A DNA stretch of 64,000 bases from Candidatus Eiseniibacteriota bacterium. Lineage in GTDB: Bacteria > Eisenbacteria > RBG-16-71-46. Where the stretch lies: NCBI GenBank assembly GCA_016710095.1, contig JADJLL010000012.1, forward strand, positions 62,001-126,000, given 5' to 3'. The notes beneath the pieces were generated by a model. The model was given only the letters and a program-made list of their open reading frames with translations, did not search any database and was not told the DNA's origin. The position numbers and the translations under genes were made by a program. Shown here piece by piece: positions 26,678 to 35,166 of the stretch (positions are counted from its first letter, which is position 1; every line of letters starts with the position of its first letter).

Positions 26678-27702
26678 AAGTCCACGGCAAGCCGACGCGC
26701 GCCTGCTGGTGGGACGGCGACGCGCTCGCGTTCTTCGACCAGCGCGCGCTGCCCGCGCGAGCCCAAGTCGCGCACGCGCGCACGGTGGAAGAGGCCGCGC
26801 GCGCGATCGAGGACATGGCGGTGCGCGGCGCGCCGCTCATCGGCGTGGTCGCGGGCTACGCGCTCGCGCTCGCCGCGCGCCGCGGCGACGATCTCGCCGC
26901 CGCGTACGACCGCCTCGCGCGCACGCGCCCGACCGCGATCAACCTCTGGACCGGACTGAACGCCGTGCGCGCGGCCGCGCCGGACGCCGGCGCGATGCTC
27001 GCCGCGGCGCGCGCGTTCGACGACGCCGAGGTCGCCGCGGCCGAAGCGATCGGCACGCACGGCATGGCGCTCATGCGGCCGGGCATCCGCGTGCTCACGC
27101 ACTGCAACGCGGGCTGGCTCGCGGTGCAGGACTGGGGCACGGCGCTCGCGCCCGTGTACAAGGCGGCGCGCGCGGGCTTCGCGCCGTTCGTGTTCGTGAG
27201 CGAGACGCGGCCGCGCCTGCAGGGCGCGCGCCTCACCGCGTGGGAACTGGCGCAGGAAGGCGTCGCGCATGCGGTGATCGCCGACAACGCCGCCGCGCAC
27301 TTCATCCAGCGCGGCGAGGTGGACCTCGTGCTCACCGGCGCCGACCGCGTGGCGGCGAACGGCGACGCCGCGAACAAGATCGGCACCTACACGCGCGCGC
27401 TCGCCGCGAAGGCGCACGGCGTGCCCTTCGTGATCGCGGCGCCGCTCAGCACGATCGATCGCGCGACGCCCGACGGCTCGGCGATCCCGATCGAGGAGCG
27501 CGGCGCGGACGAAGTCACGCACGTCGAGGGCGTGGACGAGGACGGCGTTCTCCGCCGCGTGCGCGTGACGCCCGAAGGCTCGGCCGCGCGCAATCCCGGC
27601 TTCGACGTGACGCCCGCGGCGCTCGTGACGAGCCTGCTCACCGAGCGCGGCATCGTGAGCGCGACGAGCGAAGGTATCGCGAGCCTGTTCGGCGGCGACT
27701 GA
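26674..27702 (+). CDS. mtnA: S-methyl-5-thioribose-1-phosphate isomerase
   Basis: MtnA converts 5-methylthioribose-1-phosphate to the ribulose form in recycling of methylthioadenosine, or of 5'-deoxyadenosine in shunt pathways. The protein has 342 residues, typical length. The catalytic cysteine is Cys144 in LTHCNAGWLA and the catalytic aspartate is Asp224 in LTGADRVAANGD, followed by NKIGTY. RGAPLIGVVAGYALAL is the phosphate-binding N-terminal block. GGAGG ends 7 bases before the ATG, and the ATGA overlap couples it to the aldolase gene. No mtnP, mtnK or later salvage genes are in the window. Confidence 0.96.
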   Translation: MKVHGKPTRACWWDGDALAFFDQRALPARAQVAHARTVEEAARAIEDMAVRGAPLIGVVAGYALALAARRGDDLAAAYDRLARTRPTAINLWTGLNAVRAAAPDAGAMLAAARAFDDAEVAAAEAIGTHGMALMRPGIRVLTHCNAGWLAVQDWGTALAPVYKAARAGFAPFVFVSETRPRLQGARLTAWELAQEGVAHAVIADNAAAHFIQRGEVDLVLTGADRVAANGDAANKIGTYTRALAAKAHGVPFVIAAPLSTIDRATPDGSAIPIEERGADEVTHVEGVDEDGVLRRVRVTPEGSAARNPGFDVTPAALVTSLLTERGIVSATSEGIASLFGGD

Positions 27703-27832
27703 CCGGCGCGAGCCGGGCGATCTTCCGGACCGCGCGTGATACTCCGCGCGCTCGTGCGTACAAGTTCCCGCCGGGCATGGGCGCCGGCGGGAGCGCCGCC
27801 CATCGGCGTGGTCTTTCGGCGGGGCGTCGCGC

Positions 27833-29086
27833 GTGTACCAGCTCTGGTGGTCGAACCTGCTCGTCGGCGCCGATGCACTGCGCATTCATCCGCTGCGCAC
27901 GCTGCTCTCCGTGCTCGGCATCCTGATCGGGTCCGCGGCGCTCGTCGCGACGATGGCGGTGAGCGACGGGCTCATGGTGTTCGTGCGCGACCGCGTGCAG
28001 CGCGAACTTTCCGTGCAGGTCGTCACGTTGAGCCCGCGGCTGTCGCGCTTCGAAGACGGCGAATGGGTGCCGCAGCACGACTACCCCATCTTCACCGACG
28101 CCGATGCCGAAGCGCTGCTGCGCCACGCGCCGGGCGTGCAGTCGGCGACGCTCGTGCTCGGCGGGCGTGCGGAGATCAGCCACCGAGGCGTGCGCCGGCA
28201 CGCGTCCGTCACGTTCGGCACCGCGTCGCTTCCGGAGTTCGGGCAGATGGAAATCGGCGCGGGCCACTTCTTCAGCGCCGCGGAGGCCGAACACAACCTG
28301 CCCGTCGTGGTGATCAACTACGCGCTCGCTCGCGAGCTGCTGCCGTCGGGCGATCCGCTCGCCATGGTCGGGCGAGAGATCCGCGTCGAGCGCCGCACGC
28401 GCCGCGTGGTGGGCGTGCTCGCGGCGACGGGCTTCGAGAATCGCGAGGACCCTTCGCTCGCCGCGCTCGCGCCGCTGCGTTCGGCGCGCGCGATCCTCGC
28501 TCCGCAGCAGGGCCGCCGCCTGGCGCCCACGATCCGGCTGCTCGCGCGCTCGCTCGAATCGGTGGACGCCGTCGAGGAGGACGCGACCGACTGGCTCGCG
28601 CGCCGCTGGCCCGACTGGCCGCGCCGCGTGACGTTGAGCGTGGGGCGCGAACAGCTGCAGCAGGTCGAGCAGGCGTTCCTGCTGCTGAAGCTGTTCGTCG
28701 GAGCGCTCGTCGGCATTTCGCTGCTCGTCGGCGGCATCGGCATCATGAACGTGCTGCTCGCGGCGGTGGCCGAACGCACGCGCGAGATCGGGATCCGCAA
28801 GAGCGTCGGCGCGCGGCGCGCCGACATCATGGCGCAGTTCCTCACCGAGTCCGTGGTCATCGCGCTCGCCGGGGCGGCCGCGGGCCTCGTGCTCGGGCTC
28901 GTGATCGCCGCGGGTGTGACCGCGCTCTTCCGCGGCTGGGTCGGCGCGCCGGTGTACCCGGTGCTGTCGTGGACCTCCGTGCTCGTCGCGACGCTCTCGT
29001 CGTCCGCGGTCGGGCTCGTGTTCGGCACCTACCCCGCGCGCCGGGCCGCGAACCTGTCGCCGGTCGCGGCGATCGCGCACGAGTGA
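27833..29086 (+). CDS. ABC transporter permease of the MacB/FtsX type
   Basis: The protein has 417 residues. An N-terminal helix (LRTLLSVLGILIGSAALVATMAV, about 21-43) precedes a large periplasmic MacB-type domain (about 45-270, with GAGHFFSAAEAEHNLPVVVIN). Three C-terminal FtsX helices follow (about 275-305, 345-370 and 385-405). Between them are GGIGIMNVLLAAVAERTREI and GIRKSVGARRADIMAQFL, the coupling region that meets the ATPase. MacB-like systems use mechanotransmission to move lipoproteins, peptides or drugs across the envelope. Neither the ATPase nor the MacA-type adaptor is adjacent. The start is a GTG with weak ribosome binding signal, so the first residues are uncertain. Confidence 0.9.
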   Translation: MYQLWWSNLLVGADALRIHPLRTLLSVLGILIGSAALVATMAVSDGLMVFVRDRVQRELSVQVVTLSPRLSRFEDGEWVPQHDYPIFTDADAEALLRHAPGVQSATLVLGGRAEISHRGVRRHASVTFGTASLPEFGQMEIGAGHFFSAAEAEHNLPVVVINYALARELLPSGDPLAMVGREIRVERRTRRVVGVLAATGFENREDPSLAALAPLRSARAILAPQQGRRLAPTIRLLARSLESVDAVEEDATDWLARRWPDWPRRVTLSVGREQLQQVEQAFLLLKLFVGALVGISLLVGGIGIMNVLLAAVAERTREIGIRKSVGARRADIMAQFLTESVVIALAGAAAGLVLGLVIAAGVTALFRGWVGAPVYPVLSWTSVLVATLSSSAVGLVFGTYPARRAANLSPVAAIAHE

Positions 29087-29106
29087 GGGGCGCGGCGACT
29101 TTTTCG

Positions 29107-29136
29107 TTGCACGGCCCCCGCCCGCGCATTTACATT
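29107..29136 (+). promoter_or_regulatory. Candidate promoter upstream of the rsgA leader
   Basis: TTGCAC at 29107-29112 and TACATT at 29131-29136 are separated by 18 bases in a locally A/T-richer stretch. Transcription would start near 29143, upstream of a small open frame and a terminator. Confidence 0.4.
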
Positions 29137-29195
29137 CCGGCCCTCGCCGTGACGCGCAATGGTGCGCCGTCCGGCCGTACGGAAAGGAGCGAACC

Positions 29196-29252
29196 ATGAC
29201 CGCCTGTGTGAACGGCCCCCGTGCGTCACGCCCTCTCCGGACCCGCGACTAG
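29196..29252 (+). CDS. 18-residue small open frame, possible leader peptide
   Basis: An ATG at 29196 follows a good ribosome binding site (AAAGGAG, 29183-29189). It encodes 18 residues beginning MTACVNGPRASRP and containing four arginines, then TAG. A strong Rho-independent terminator begins 28 bases after the stop, and rsgA follows at 29408. The order promoter, short peptide, terminator, gene resembles a transcription attenuator, or a stand-alone small protein or RNA. No amino acid is strongly enriched except Arg and Pro, so a classical amino-acid attenuator is not obvious. Confidence 0.4.
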   Translation: MTACVNGPRASRPLRTRD

Positions 29253-29280
29253 CGCCCAGCGAACTACCGCTCGCGCCCCG

Positions 29281-29315
29281 CGCCGCTCCGAGACGAGGAG
29301 CGGCGTTTTCGTTTT
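29281..29315 (+). terminator. Rho-independent terminator upstream of rsgA
   Basis: CGCCGCTCC and GGAGCGGCG form a perfect 9-bp stem with a seven-base loop, followed by TTTTCGTTTT. It lies 195 bases after the permease stop and 93 bases before rsgA. Confidence 0.8.
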
Positions 29316-29407
29316 CGCCGCGCCGTGACGCACGCCCGCACCGACCGTTCTCCGGGTGCATTCCCGCGCCCGCCCATCCTTCCGAACGTCACGCGAGGCC
29401 TCACACG

Positions 29408-30481
29408 ATGTCACTGCCATCCCTGGGCTGGAACGCCCGATTCGAAGAGAGCTTCACCGAACACCGGACCCGTGGCTGGGTCCCCGCACGAGTCGCGCGC
29501 GAGGACCGCACCCGCTACGTGGTTCTCGACGAGAGCGGAGCCCGACCCGCCGAGCTGGCCGGCCGGCTGCGGCACGAAGCGCGGACGCGCGCGGACGTGC
29601 CCGCGGTCGGCGACTGGGTGGCCGTGCGGCCGGGCGCCGCATCGCCGGCGATCATCGAAGCCGTGTTGCCGCGTGCGAGCGCATTCGTGCGCAAGGACGT
29701 CGGCGACGCGGCGATCGAACAGGTCGTCGCCGCGAACGTGGACACGGTCTTCCTCGTGTCCGGGCTCGATCTCGACTACAACCCGCGGCGCATCGAGCGC
29801 TACCTCGCCGCGGCCTGGGAGAGCGGCGCGGAGCCCGTCGTCGTGCTCAACAAGGCCGACCTCGACCCGGACCGCGAAGCACGCGTCGCCGAAGTCGAAC
29901 TGCTCGCGCCCGGCGCCGCGGTACTCGCGGTGTCCGCGCTCGAGGGCGACGGCATCGCCTCGCTCCAGCCTTGGCTGCAGCCGGGACGCACGGTCGCGCT
30001 GCTCGGATCGTCCGGCGTGGGCAAGAGCACGCTCGTGAACGCGCTGCTCGGCGAGGAACGGCTCGCGACCGGCGCCGTGCGCGAAGACGACTCGCGCGGA
30101 CGGCACACGACGACGCATCGCGAACTCGTCGTGCTGCCGGGCGGCGCGCTGCTGCTCGACACGCCCGGCATGCGCGCGCTCGAGCTGTGGGGCGACGAGG
30201 ACTCGGTGGACGGCGCGTTCCCCGAGATCGCGTCGCTCGCGGAAGGCTGCCGGTTCCGCGACTGCCGCCACGAGAGCGAGCCCGGTTGCGCGGTGCTCGC
30301 GGCCGAGGCCGACGGCACGCTCGCGGCCGACCGGCTCGCGTCGTGGCGCAAGCTGCAGCGCGAGGCGCACTGGCTGGCGACGCGCGTGGACGCACGTGCG
30401 CGCGCCGCGGAAGAAGCGAAATGGAAGGCCATCCACAAGTCCATGCGCGACCACCCGAAGGCGGACCGCTGGAAGAAGTAG
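29408..30481 (+). CDS. rsgA: Ribosome small-subunit-dependent GTPase
   Basis: RsgA (YjeQ) is a 30S maturation GTPase with circularly permuted G motifs. The protein has 357 residues. An N-terminal OB fold (GDWVAVRPG) is followed by G4 NKAD at 148-151, then G1 GSSGVGKST at 200-208, then G3 DTPG at 251-254, in the permuted order. The zinc motif CRFRDCRHESEPGC follows. The basic C-terminal helix (AEEAKWKAIHKSMRDHPKADRWKK) binds 16S rRNA. The ATG at 29408 has a modest GAGG upstream. A leader with a small open frame and a terminator precedes it, and a shared hairpin follows it. Confidence 0.95.
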   Translation: MSLPSLGWNARFEESFTEHRTRGWVPARVAREDRTRYVVLDESGARPAELAGRLRHEARTRADVPAVGDWVAVRPGAASPAIIEAVLPRASAFVRKDVGDAAIEQVVAANVDTVFLVSGLDLDYNPRRIERYLAAAWESGAEPVVVLNKADLDPDREARVAEVELLAPGAAVLAVSALEGDGIASLQPWLQPGRTVALLGSSGVGKSTLVNALLGEERLATGAVREDDSRGRHTTTHRELVVLPGGALLLDTPGMRALELWGDEDSVDGAFPEIASLAEGCRFRDCRHESEPGCAVLAAEADGTLAADRLASWRKLQREAHWLATRVDARARAAEEAKWKAIHKSMRDHPKADRWKK

Positions 30482-30487
30482 GGCCGG

Positions 30488-30522
30488 GGCGGCCGCGTCA
30501 GGATCGTTCGGACGCGGCCGCC
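30488..30522. terminator. Hairpin shared by convergent rsgA and hybrid kinase genes
   Basis: A 12-bp perfect stem, GGCGGCCGCGTC with GACGCGGCCGCC, encloses an 11-base loop. It starts 7 bases after the rsgA stop and overlaps the last codons of the kinase on the other strand. Confidence 0.55.
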
Positions 30523-33500
30523 GCTCCCGTCATCGCGGCGCGCACGGCGTGCGCGAGCTGCGACGGCGTGAACGGCTTCGCGAGGAACGCACCCGACGCA
30601 CCCACGAAATCCTGCGGCGCACGCGCGTCGTCGGGATAGCCGGAGATGAACAGGAAGCGCAGGCCCGGGCGCGCCGCGAGCAACCGCGTGGCCATCGCGG
30701 GACCGTTGAGCCGCGGCATCACGACGTCCGTGACGACGAGGTCGATCGTGCCGGCGTGCTCCGCGGCGACGGAGAGTCCCCATTCGCCGTCCGCAGCCTC
30801 GAGCACGACGTAGCCCGCGCGCCGCAGCGTCATGCTCACGAGCGCGCGCACGCCCGGTTCGTCCTCGACCACGAGCAGCGTGCCCTGCTGTCCGCCGGGC
30901 GACGCGTTCGCGGGCACATCGAGTTCCGGAGCGGGCTCCTCGGCGATCGGCAGCGCGATGCGCGCCGCCGTGCCACGGCCGAGCGTGCTGTCGAGCCACA
31001 CGGCGCCGCCGCTCTGCTTCACGATGCCGTACACGGTCGACAGCCCGAGCCCCGTGCCCTGGCCGAGCGGCTTGGTCGTGAAGAACGGATCGAACGCGCG
31101 CGCCTGCACGTCCTCGCTCATGCCCATGCCTTCGTCGCGCACCGTGAGCAGCGCGCGTGGGCCCTTGCCGAGATCCGCTTCGGCGACGGCGTACGCGTCG
31201 AGGTATTGCGCGCGCTCGGTGCGGATCGTGATCGGGCCGCCGTCGGGCATCGCGTCGCGCGCGTTGACGAGCAGGTTGAGCAGCACCTGTTCGATCTGGC
31301 TCGGGTCCACCCGCACCCACAGCGCGCCCGAGGCGTGCTCGATCACGAGCCGGAAATCCTCGCCGATCAGCCGGCGCAGCATGCCGCCCATCTGGTCGAC
31401 CACCAGCGTGAGGTCGAGCACACGCGGCGACAGCACCTGCTGGCGGCTGTACGCGAGCAGCTGCTTCGTCAGCCGCGAGGCGCGGCTCGCCGCGTCGAGC
31501 ACCTGCTCGGCGTGCGTGCGAATCGACGAGTCCGCGTCGGACTCCGCGCGAATGGCGTCGGTGCCGCCGTAGATCACCGTGAGCAGGTTGTTGAAGTCGT
31601 GCGCCACGCCGCCGGCGAGCTTGCCGACCGCTTCCATCTTCTGCGACTGGCGCAGCTGGACCTCGAGCTCCTTGCGCGCCGTGATGTCCGAGATCGCGCC
31701 GTCGAAGTGCCGGGTTCGCCGGCCTCGGTGCGCACCGTGGTGCCCGAGAACATCGCCCAGAACGTGCTGCCGTCGCGGCGGCGGCACTCGGCTTCCTCGT
31801 TGAACCACTGCCCCTGCTCGAAGGAGGTCCGGCGCATCTCCGCGAACCGCACGGGATCGACCACCGCCTCGGCGAGCGGAAACGTGTCGATCTCCTCGGG
31901 CGAGGCGAACCCGAAGAGCTGCGCGAACGCGACGTTCGCGTAGAGCATGCGGCCGTCCGTCTGCACGCGGAACAGCCCTTCCTTCACGTTGCGATTGATG
32001 GACTCGAGCAGGTCCTGGCTGCGGCGCAGCGCCTCGATGCGGCGCGCGCGTTCGAGCACGATGCCGGTCATCGCGGCGGCGCGCTCGGCCAACTCGAGCT
32101 CGCGGCGGCGCGGTTCGCGGATCTCGCCGTGATACACGGCGCACGTGCCGAGCACGGTGCCCGCGGAGTCGCGGATCGGCACCGACCAGCACGCGTGGAG
32201 CCCGGACTCGAGCGCGAGACCGCGCCACTTTACCCAGAGGGGGCTCGAGGCGATCTCCTGCACGACGACCGTCCGGCCGAAGTGCGCCGCCGAGCCGCAG
32301 GAGCCTTCCCCGGGGCCGATCTCCATGCCCTCGATGACGGCGTTGTACGTCGCCGGCAGGGAGTCCGCGACGGCGACGTGCATGTTGCGGCCATTCAGTT
32401 CGAGGATCGAGCACATGGCGCCCGGCAGCAGCTCCTCGAGGCCGTGGACGATGGCCGAGTACACCTCGATCGAGGAGTGGCCCGCCGCCACGAGGCCGAG
32501 CACGCGCGCTTCGAATGCCGTCGTGCGTTCCGACCACTTGCGATCGCTGATGTCGCGCACGACGGCGAGCACTTCGTCCTCGCCGTGCCGCACGCAGCGC
32601 GCCTCACGGTAAAGGCTGCGGCCCTGGTAGAGCGTCTCGAACTCGATCGTCGCCGGACCGTTCGCGTCGAAGGCTTCGCGCATGCCGGCGCGGAACTGTT
32701 CGGCGACCACCGGATCGGCGAACCAGTCGAAGATCGAACGCCCGACCATCTTGTCCGGCGGCACCGGCGGCGTGACGCCCGTGGGCACGTGAACCTCGAG
32801 GCACGTGCCGTCGCGCGCGAGCCGGTACGAGATGTCGGGAAGCGCCGCCTGCAGCGACCGGCGCAGGGCGTCGCTGCGGACGCCGCGCGCCTCCGCCGCG
32901 CGCCGCTCCGCGATGAGCGCGCCGAACGCGAGCGGCACCGCCAGGAACGCCAGCTCGAAGAGCTGGACCGCGACGTGGCGCTGGTCCTTCACCACCTGCA
33001 GGAACGGGCCGTGGCCGTTCGCCGTCGCGACCGCGACCGTCAGCGCCGCGAGCGAGCTGGCGAAGGTCGTCGCACGGACGCCGAAGCGCGCGGCCGCGTA
33101 CATCACGATCGGAAGCAGCACGAGGTTGAGCCACAGGATGCCGCTCGTGCCGTGCGGCACGACGGTCAGGGCGCCGAAGATCACGGCGCCGATCCCGGCG
33201 CACGAGAGCGCGAGCAGCCCGACGAAGCGCGGCGTCCACTCGCTCCACTTCACGCCCATCCACGTGAGCGCGAACGGCACCACGGCGAGCGCTCCCAGCG
33301 CGTTCATGCGCCACCAGCCGTCCCAGCCCGAGTAGAACGGGAGCTCCGCCGGCCACTGCCCGTACGCGCGCCCGATCCAGGAGAAGAAGATGCTCCCGAG
33401 CGGAGCGGCGGCCGCGACGACGAGCACGACCGCGACGTCACGCAGCCGCGAACACGCCGGATGAACGCCCAGGCGCTTCAGGAGGAAGGCGCCGAGAACG

Positions 33501-33766
33501 GCCTCGGCCGCGCTGCCCATTCCGGCCGGCCAGACGATGGCCCAGCTGTATCCGAGCAGCAGCCGCTGCAGCACGGTCACGACCGCCACGACCAGCGCCG
33601 CGCGATAGCCGAGCAGGTACACGCCCGCGATCGCGACGCCCGTCGGCACCCAGATGATCGCCTGGTCGAACACCTGCGACGGCCGTTCGCGCAGGACCAC
33701 CGCGAGCAGCAAGAGCACGCCGAAGCTGGCCCAACGGGCGAAGTCGAGCAGTCGCGTCCGGCTCAA
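30498..33766 (-). CDS. Membrane-bound hybrid sensor kinase (MASE1-PAS-GAF-PAS-kinase-receiver), one apparent frameshift
   Basis: Joined, this is about 1090 residues. The N-terminus is a MASE1-type sensor with about eight helices (residues 10-300, including VFDQAIIWVPTGVAIAGVYLLGY). A PAS domain, a GAF domain (GLEELLPGAMCSILELNG to CWSVPIRDSAGTVLG) and a second PAS follow. The kinase core has the H-box AHDFNNLLTVIYGG, N-box LLNLLVNARDAMPDGG and G-box GQGTGLGLSTVYGIVKQSGG. A receiver ends the protein (DLVVTDVVMPRLNG, FLAKPF). The reading frame changes near 31711, where one base appears missing in a CCGGG run (EAGEP then RHFDGAISDITARK). The start is a TTG at 33766 with GGGAG upstream. The signal sensed is unknown. 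Confidence 0.88.
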
Positions 33767-33892
33767 GGGGGAACTCCCGGAATCTCTCCGAAGCAGGGCT
33801 GAGGGGCGTGACGGAAACCGGCCGCATGGTAGCCGATACGGCGAAGGGAAGGCAGGCGCCGGGCCCGTGACGCCATGGGCCCGGTGGACCGG

Positions 33893-33921
33893 TTGGTGCC
33901 GGTCACCCGCCGGACTAATCT
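33893..33921 (+). promoter_or_regulatory. Candidate promoter for a leaderless aminopeptidase mRNA
   Basis: TTGGTG (33893-33898), a 17-base spacer and TAATCT (33916-33921), ending 7 bases before the ATG at 33929. There is no ribosome binding site. Confidence 0.45.
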
Positions 33922-33928
33922 GCCGCCC

Positions 33929-35092
33929 ATGACTCCCGCTCCCCTTCAGGCCGCCGAACTGATCGCGCTCGTCCGCCGCGTCTTCGCCCCGACACCGGAC
34001 GACTCGCGAATCGCGATCCTCGTGGATCTGCCCGACGCCACGCTTCCCGACAACCCCGACTGGGCGACGCGGCGCGCGATGGCCGCCGACTGGGCTGCGC
34101 AGCTGCAGGCGCATCGCGACGCGCTCGGGCTCGACGTGGACCTGTTCGTGTACCGCAACGCGGGCACGAACAACGCCGACCTGCCGCCCACGATGCAGCG
34201 TTGCGCGCCGGGCGCGATGCCCGCGGACACCGCGGCGCTCGATCCGGCAGCGGCGATCGCGGTCGCCGATGTCGCCTCGCGTCACTCGATCCTGATCGCG
34301 CCCACGGAACTCTCCGCGACGGCGCCGCTCAAGCTGCTCGCGCGCACGCACGGCTTCCGCGCGGCGACGATGCCCGGCTTCTCGGCGTCGATGATCCCGG
34401 CGCTGCGGCTCGACTACGGCGAAGTGCGCCGCCGCGTGCGCGCGCTGAAAGCGCTCGTGGACCGCGCCGACCGCGCCGAGCTCACGTTCGTCGTGGACGG
34501 ACGCGACACGCACGCACTCACACTCGACCTGCGCCATCGCACGGGACACGCCTCCGACGGCGTGATCGACGTGCCGGGCACCGCGGGCAACGTGCCTTCG
34601 GGCGAGGCGTACATCGTTCCGTACGAAGGCGAGATCGCGAACGACCCGAGCGGCACGAACGGCACGCTGCCCGTGCAGTTCGGCGAAGCCGTCGCGTACT
34701 TCCACATCGAGCGCAACCGCGCGGTGCGCGTGAGCGGGGACGCTCCGGCCGCGGCCGAGCACGCGGCGTGGCTCGAGCGCGAACCCGCGTACGGCAACAT
34801 CGCCGAGCTCGGGCTCGGCGTGCTGGCCGAACTGGGCGTGAAGCCCGTCGGCGAACTGCTGCTCGACGAGAAGCTCGGCCTGCACGTGGCGTTCGGCCGC
34901 AGCGATCACTTCGGCGGCCAGGTCGGCGCCGCGGCGTTCTCGCACGCGGGCGCGGTCGTGCACATCGACCGCGTGTACCTGCCCGAGCTGCAGCCGCGCG
35001 TGCTGCCGAGCGCCGTGGACCTCGTGTTCCCGGACGGCACGCGGATGGCGCTCATGCGCGGCGGCGCGTACGTGGACGGCGTGTTCGCCTGA
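33929..35092 (+). CDS. M29-like (aminopeptidase T-related) metallo-aminopeptidase
   Basis: The protein has 387 residues, cytoplasmic. The C-terminal half carries signatures shared with the thermophilic aminopeptidase T family: GNVPSGEAYIVPYEGEI (metal-binding Glu loop), GNIAELGLGVLAELG, and LHVAFGRSDHFGGQVGAAAFSHAG with HIDRVY. The N-terminal half is a helical and beta domain more divergent from M29. It is expected to release N-terminal residues using two metal ions, but the substrate is unknown. The ATG lacks a Shine-Dalgarno sequence and is preceded by a promoter-like TAATCT. A very strong terminator follows. Confidence 0.8.
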   Translation: MTPAPLQAAELIALVRRVFAPTPDDSRIAILVDLPDATLPDNPDWATRRAMAADWAAQLQAHRDALGLDVDLFVYRNAGTNNADLPPTMQRCAPGAMPADTAALDPAAAIAVADVASRHSILIAPTELSATAPLKLLARTHGFRAATMPGFSASMIPALRLDYGEVRRRVRALKALVDRADRAELTFVVDGRDTHALTLDLRHRTGHASDGVIDVPGTAGNVPSGEAYIVPYEGEIANDPSGTNGTLPVQFGEAVAYFHIERNRAVRVSGDAPAAAEHAAWLEREPAYGNIAELGLGVLAELGVKPVGELLLDEKLGLHVAFGRSDHFGGQVGAAAFSHAGAVVHIDRVYLPELQPRVLPSAVDLVFPDGTRMALMRGGAYVDGVFA

Positions 35093-35116
35093 AGCGCGCA
35101 TTCGCACGAAGACACG

Positions 35117-35150
35117 AAGGGCGCGTCACCTCGCGGTGACGCGCCCTTTT
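35117..35150. terminator. Strong terminator between convergent genes
   Basis: A perfect 14-bp stem (35117-35130 with 35135-35148) has a TCGC loop and ends TTTTCGTTT on the plus strand. The arms begin with AA on the other strand, so it can also stop transcription from the minus-strand giant gene that ends at 35167. Confidence 0.9.
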
Positions 35151-35166
35151 CGTTTCATGCGAACGG

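Noticed and set aside
31700..31720. Programmed ribosomal frameshifting in the hybrid kinase (and in the other frameshifted genes)
   Set aside because: There is no slippery heptamer or downstream pseudoknot-like structure at the junctions, and the same defect occurs in unrelated genes, which favours sequence error.
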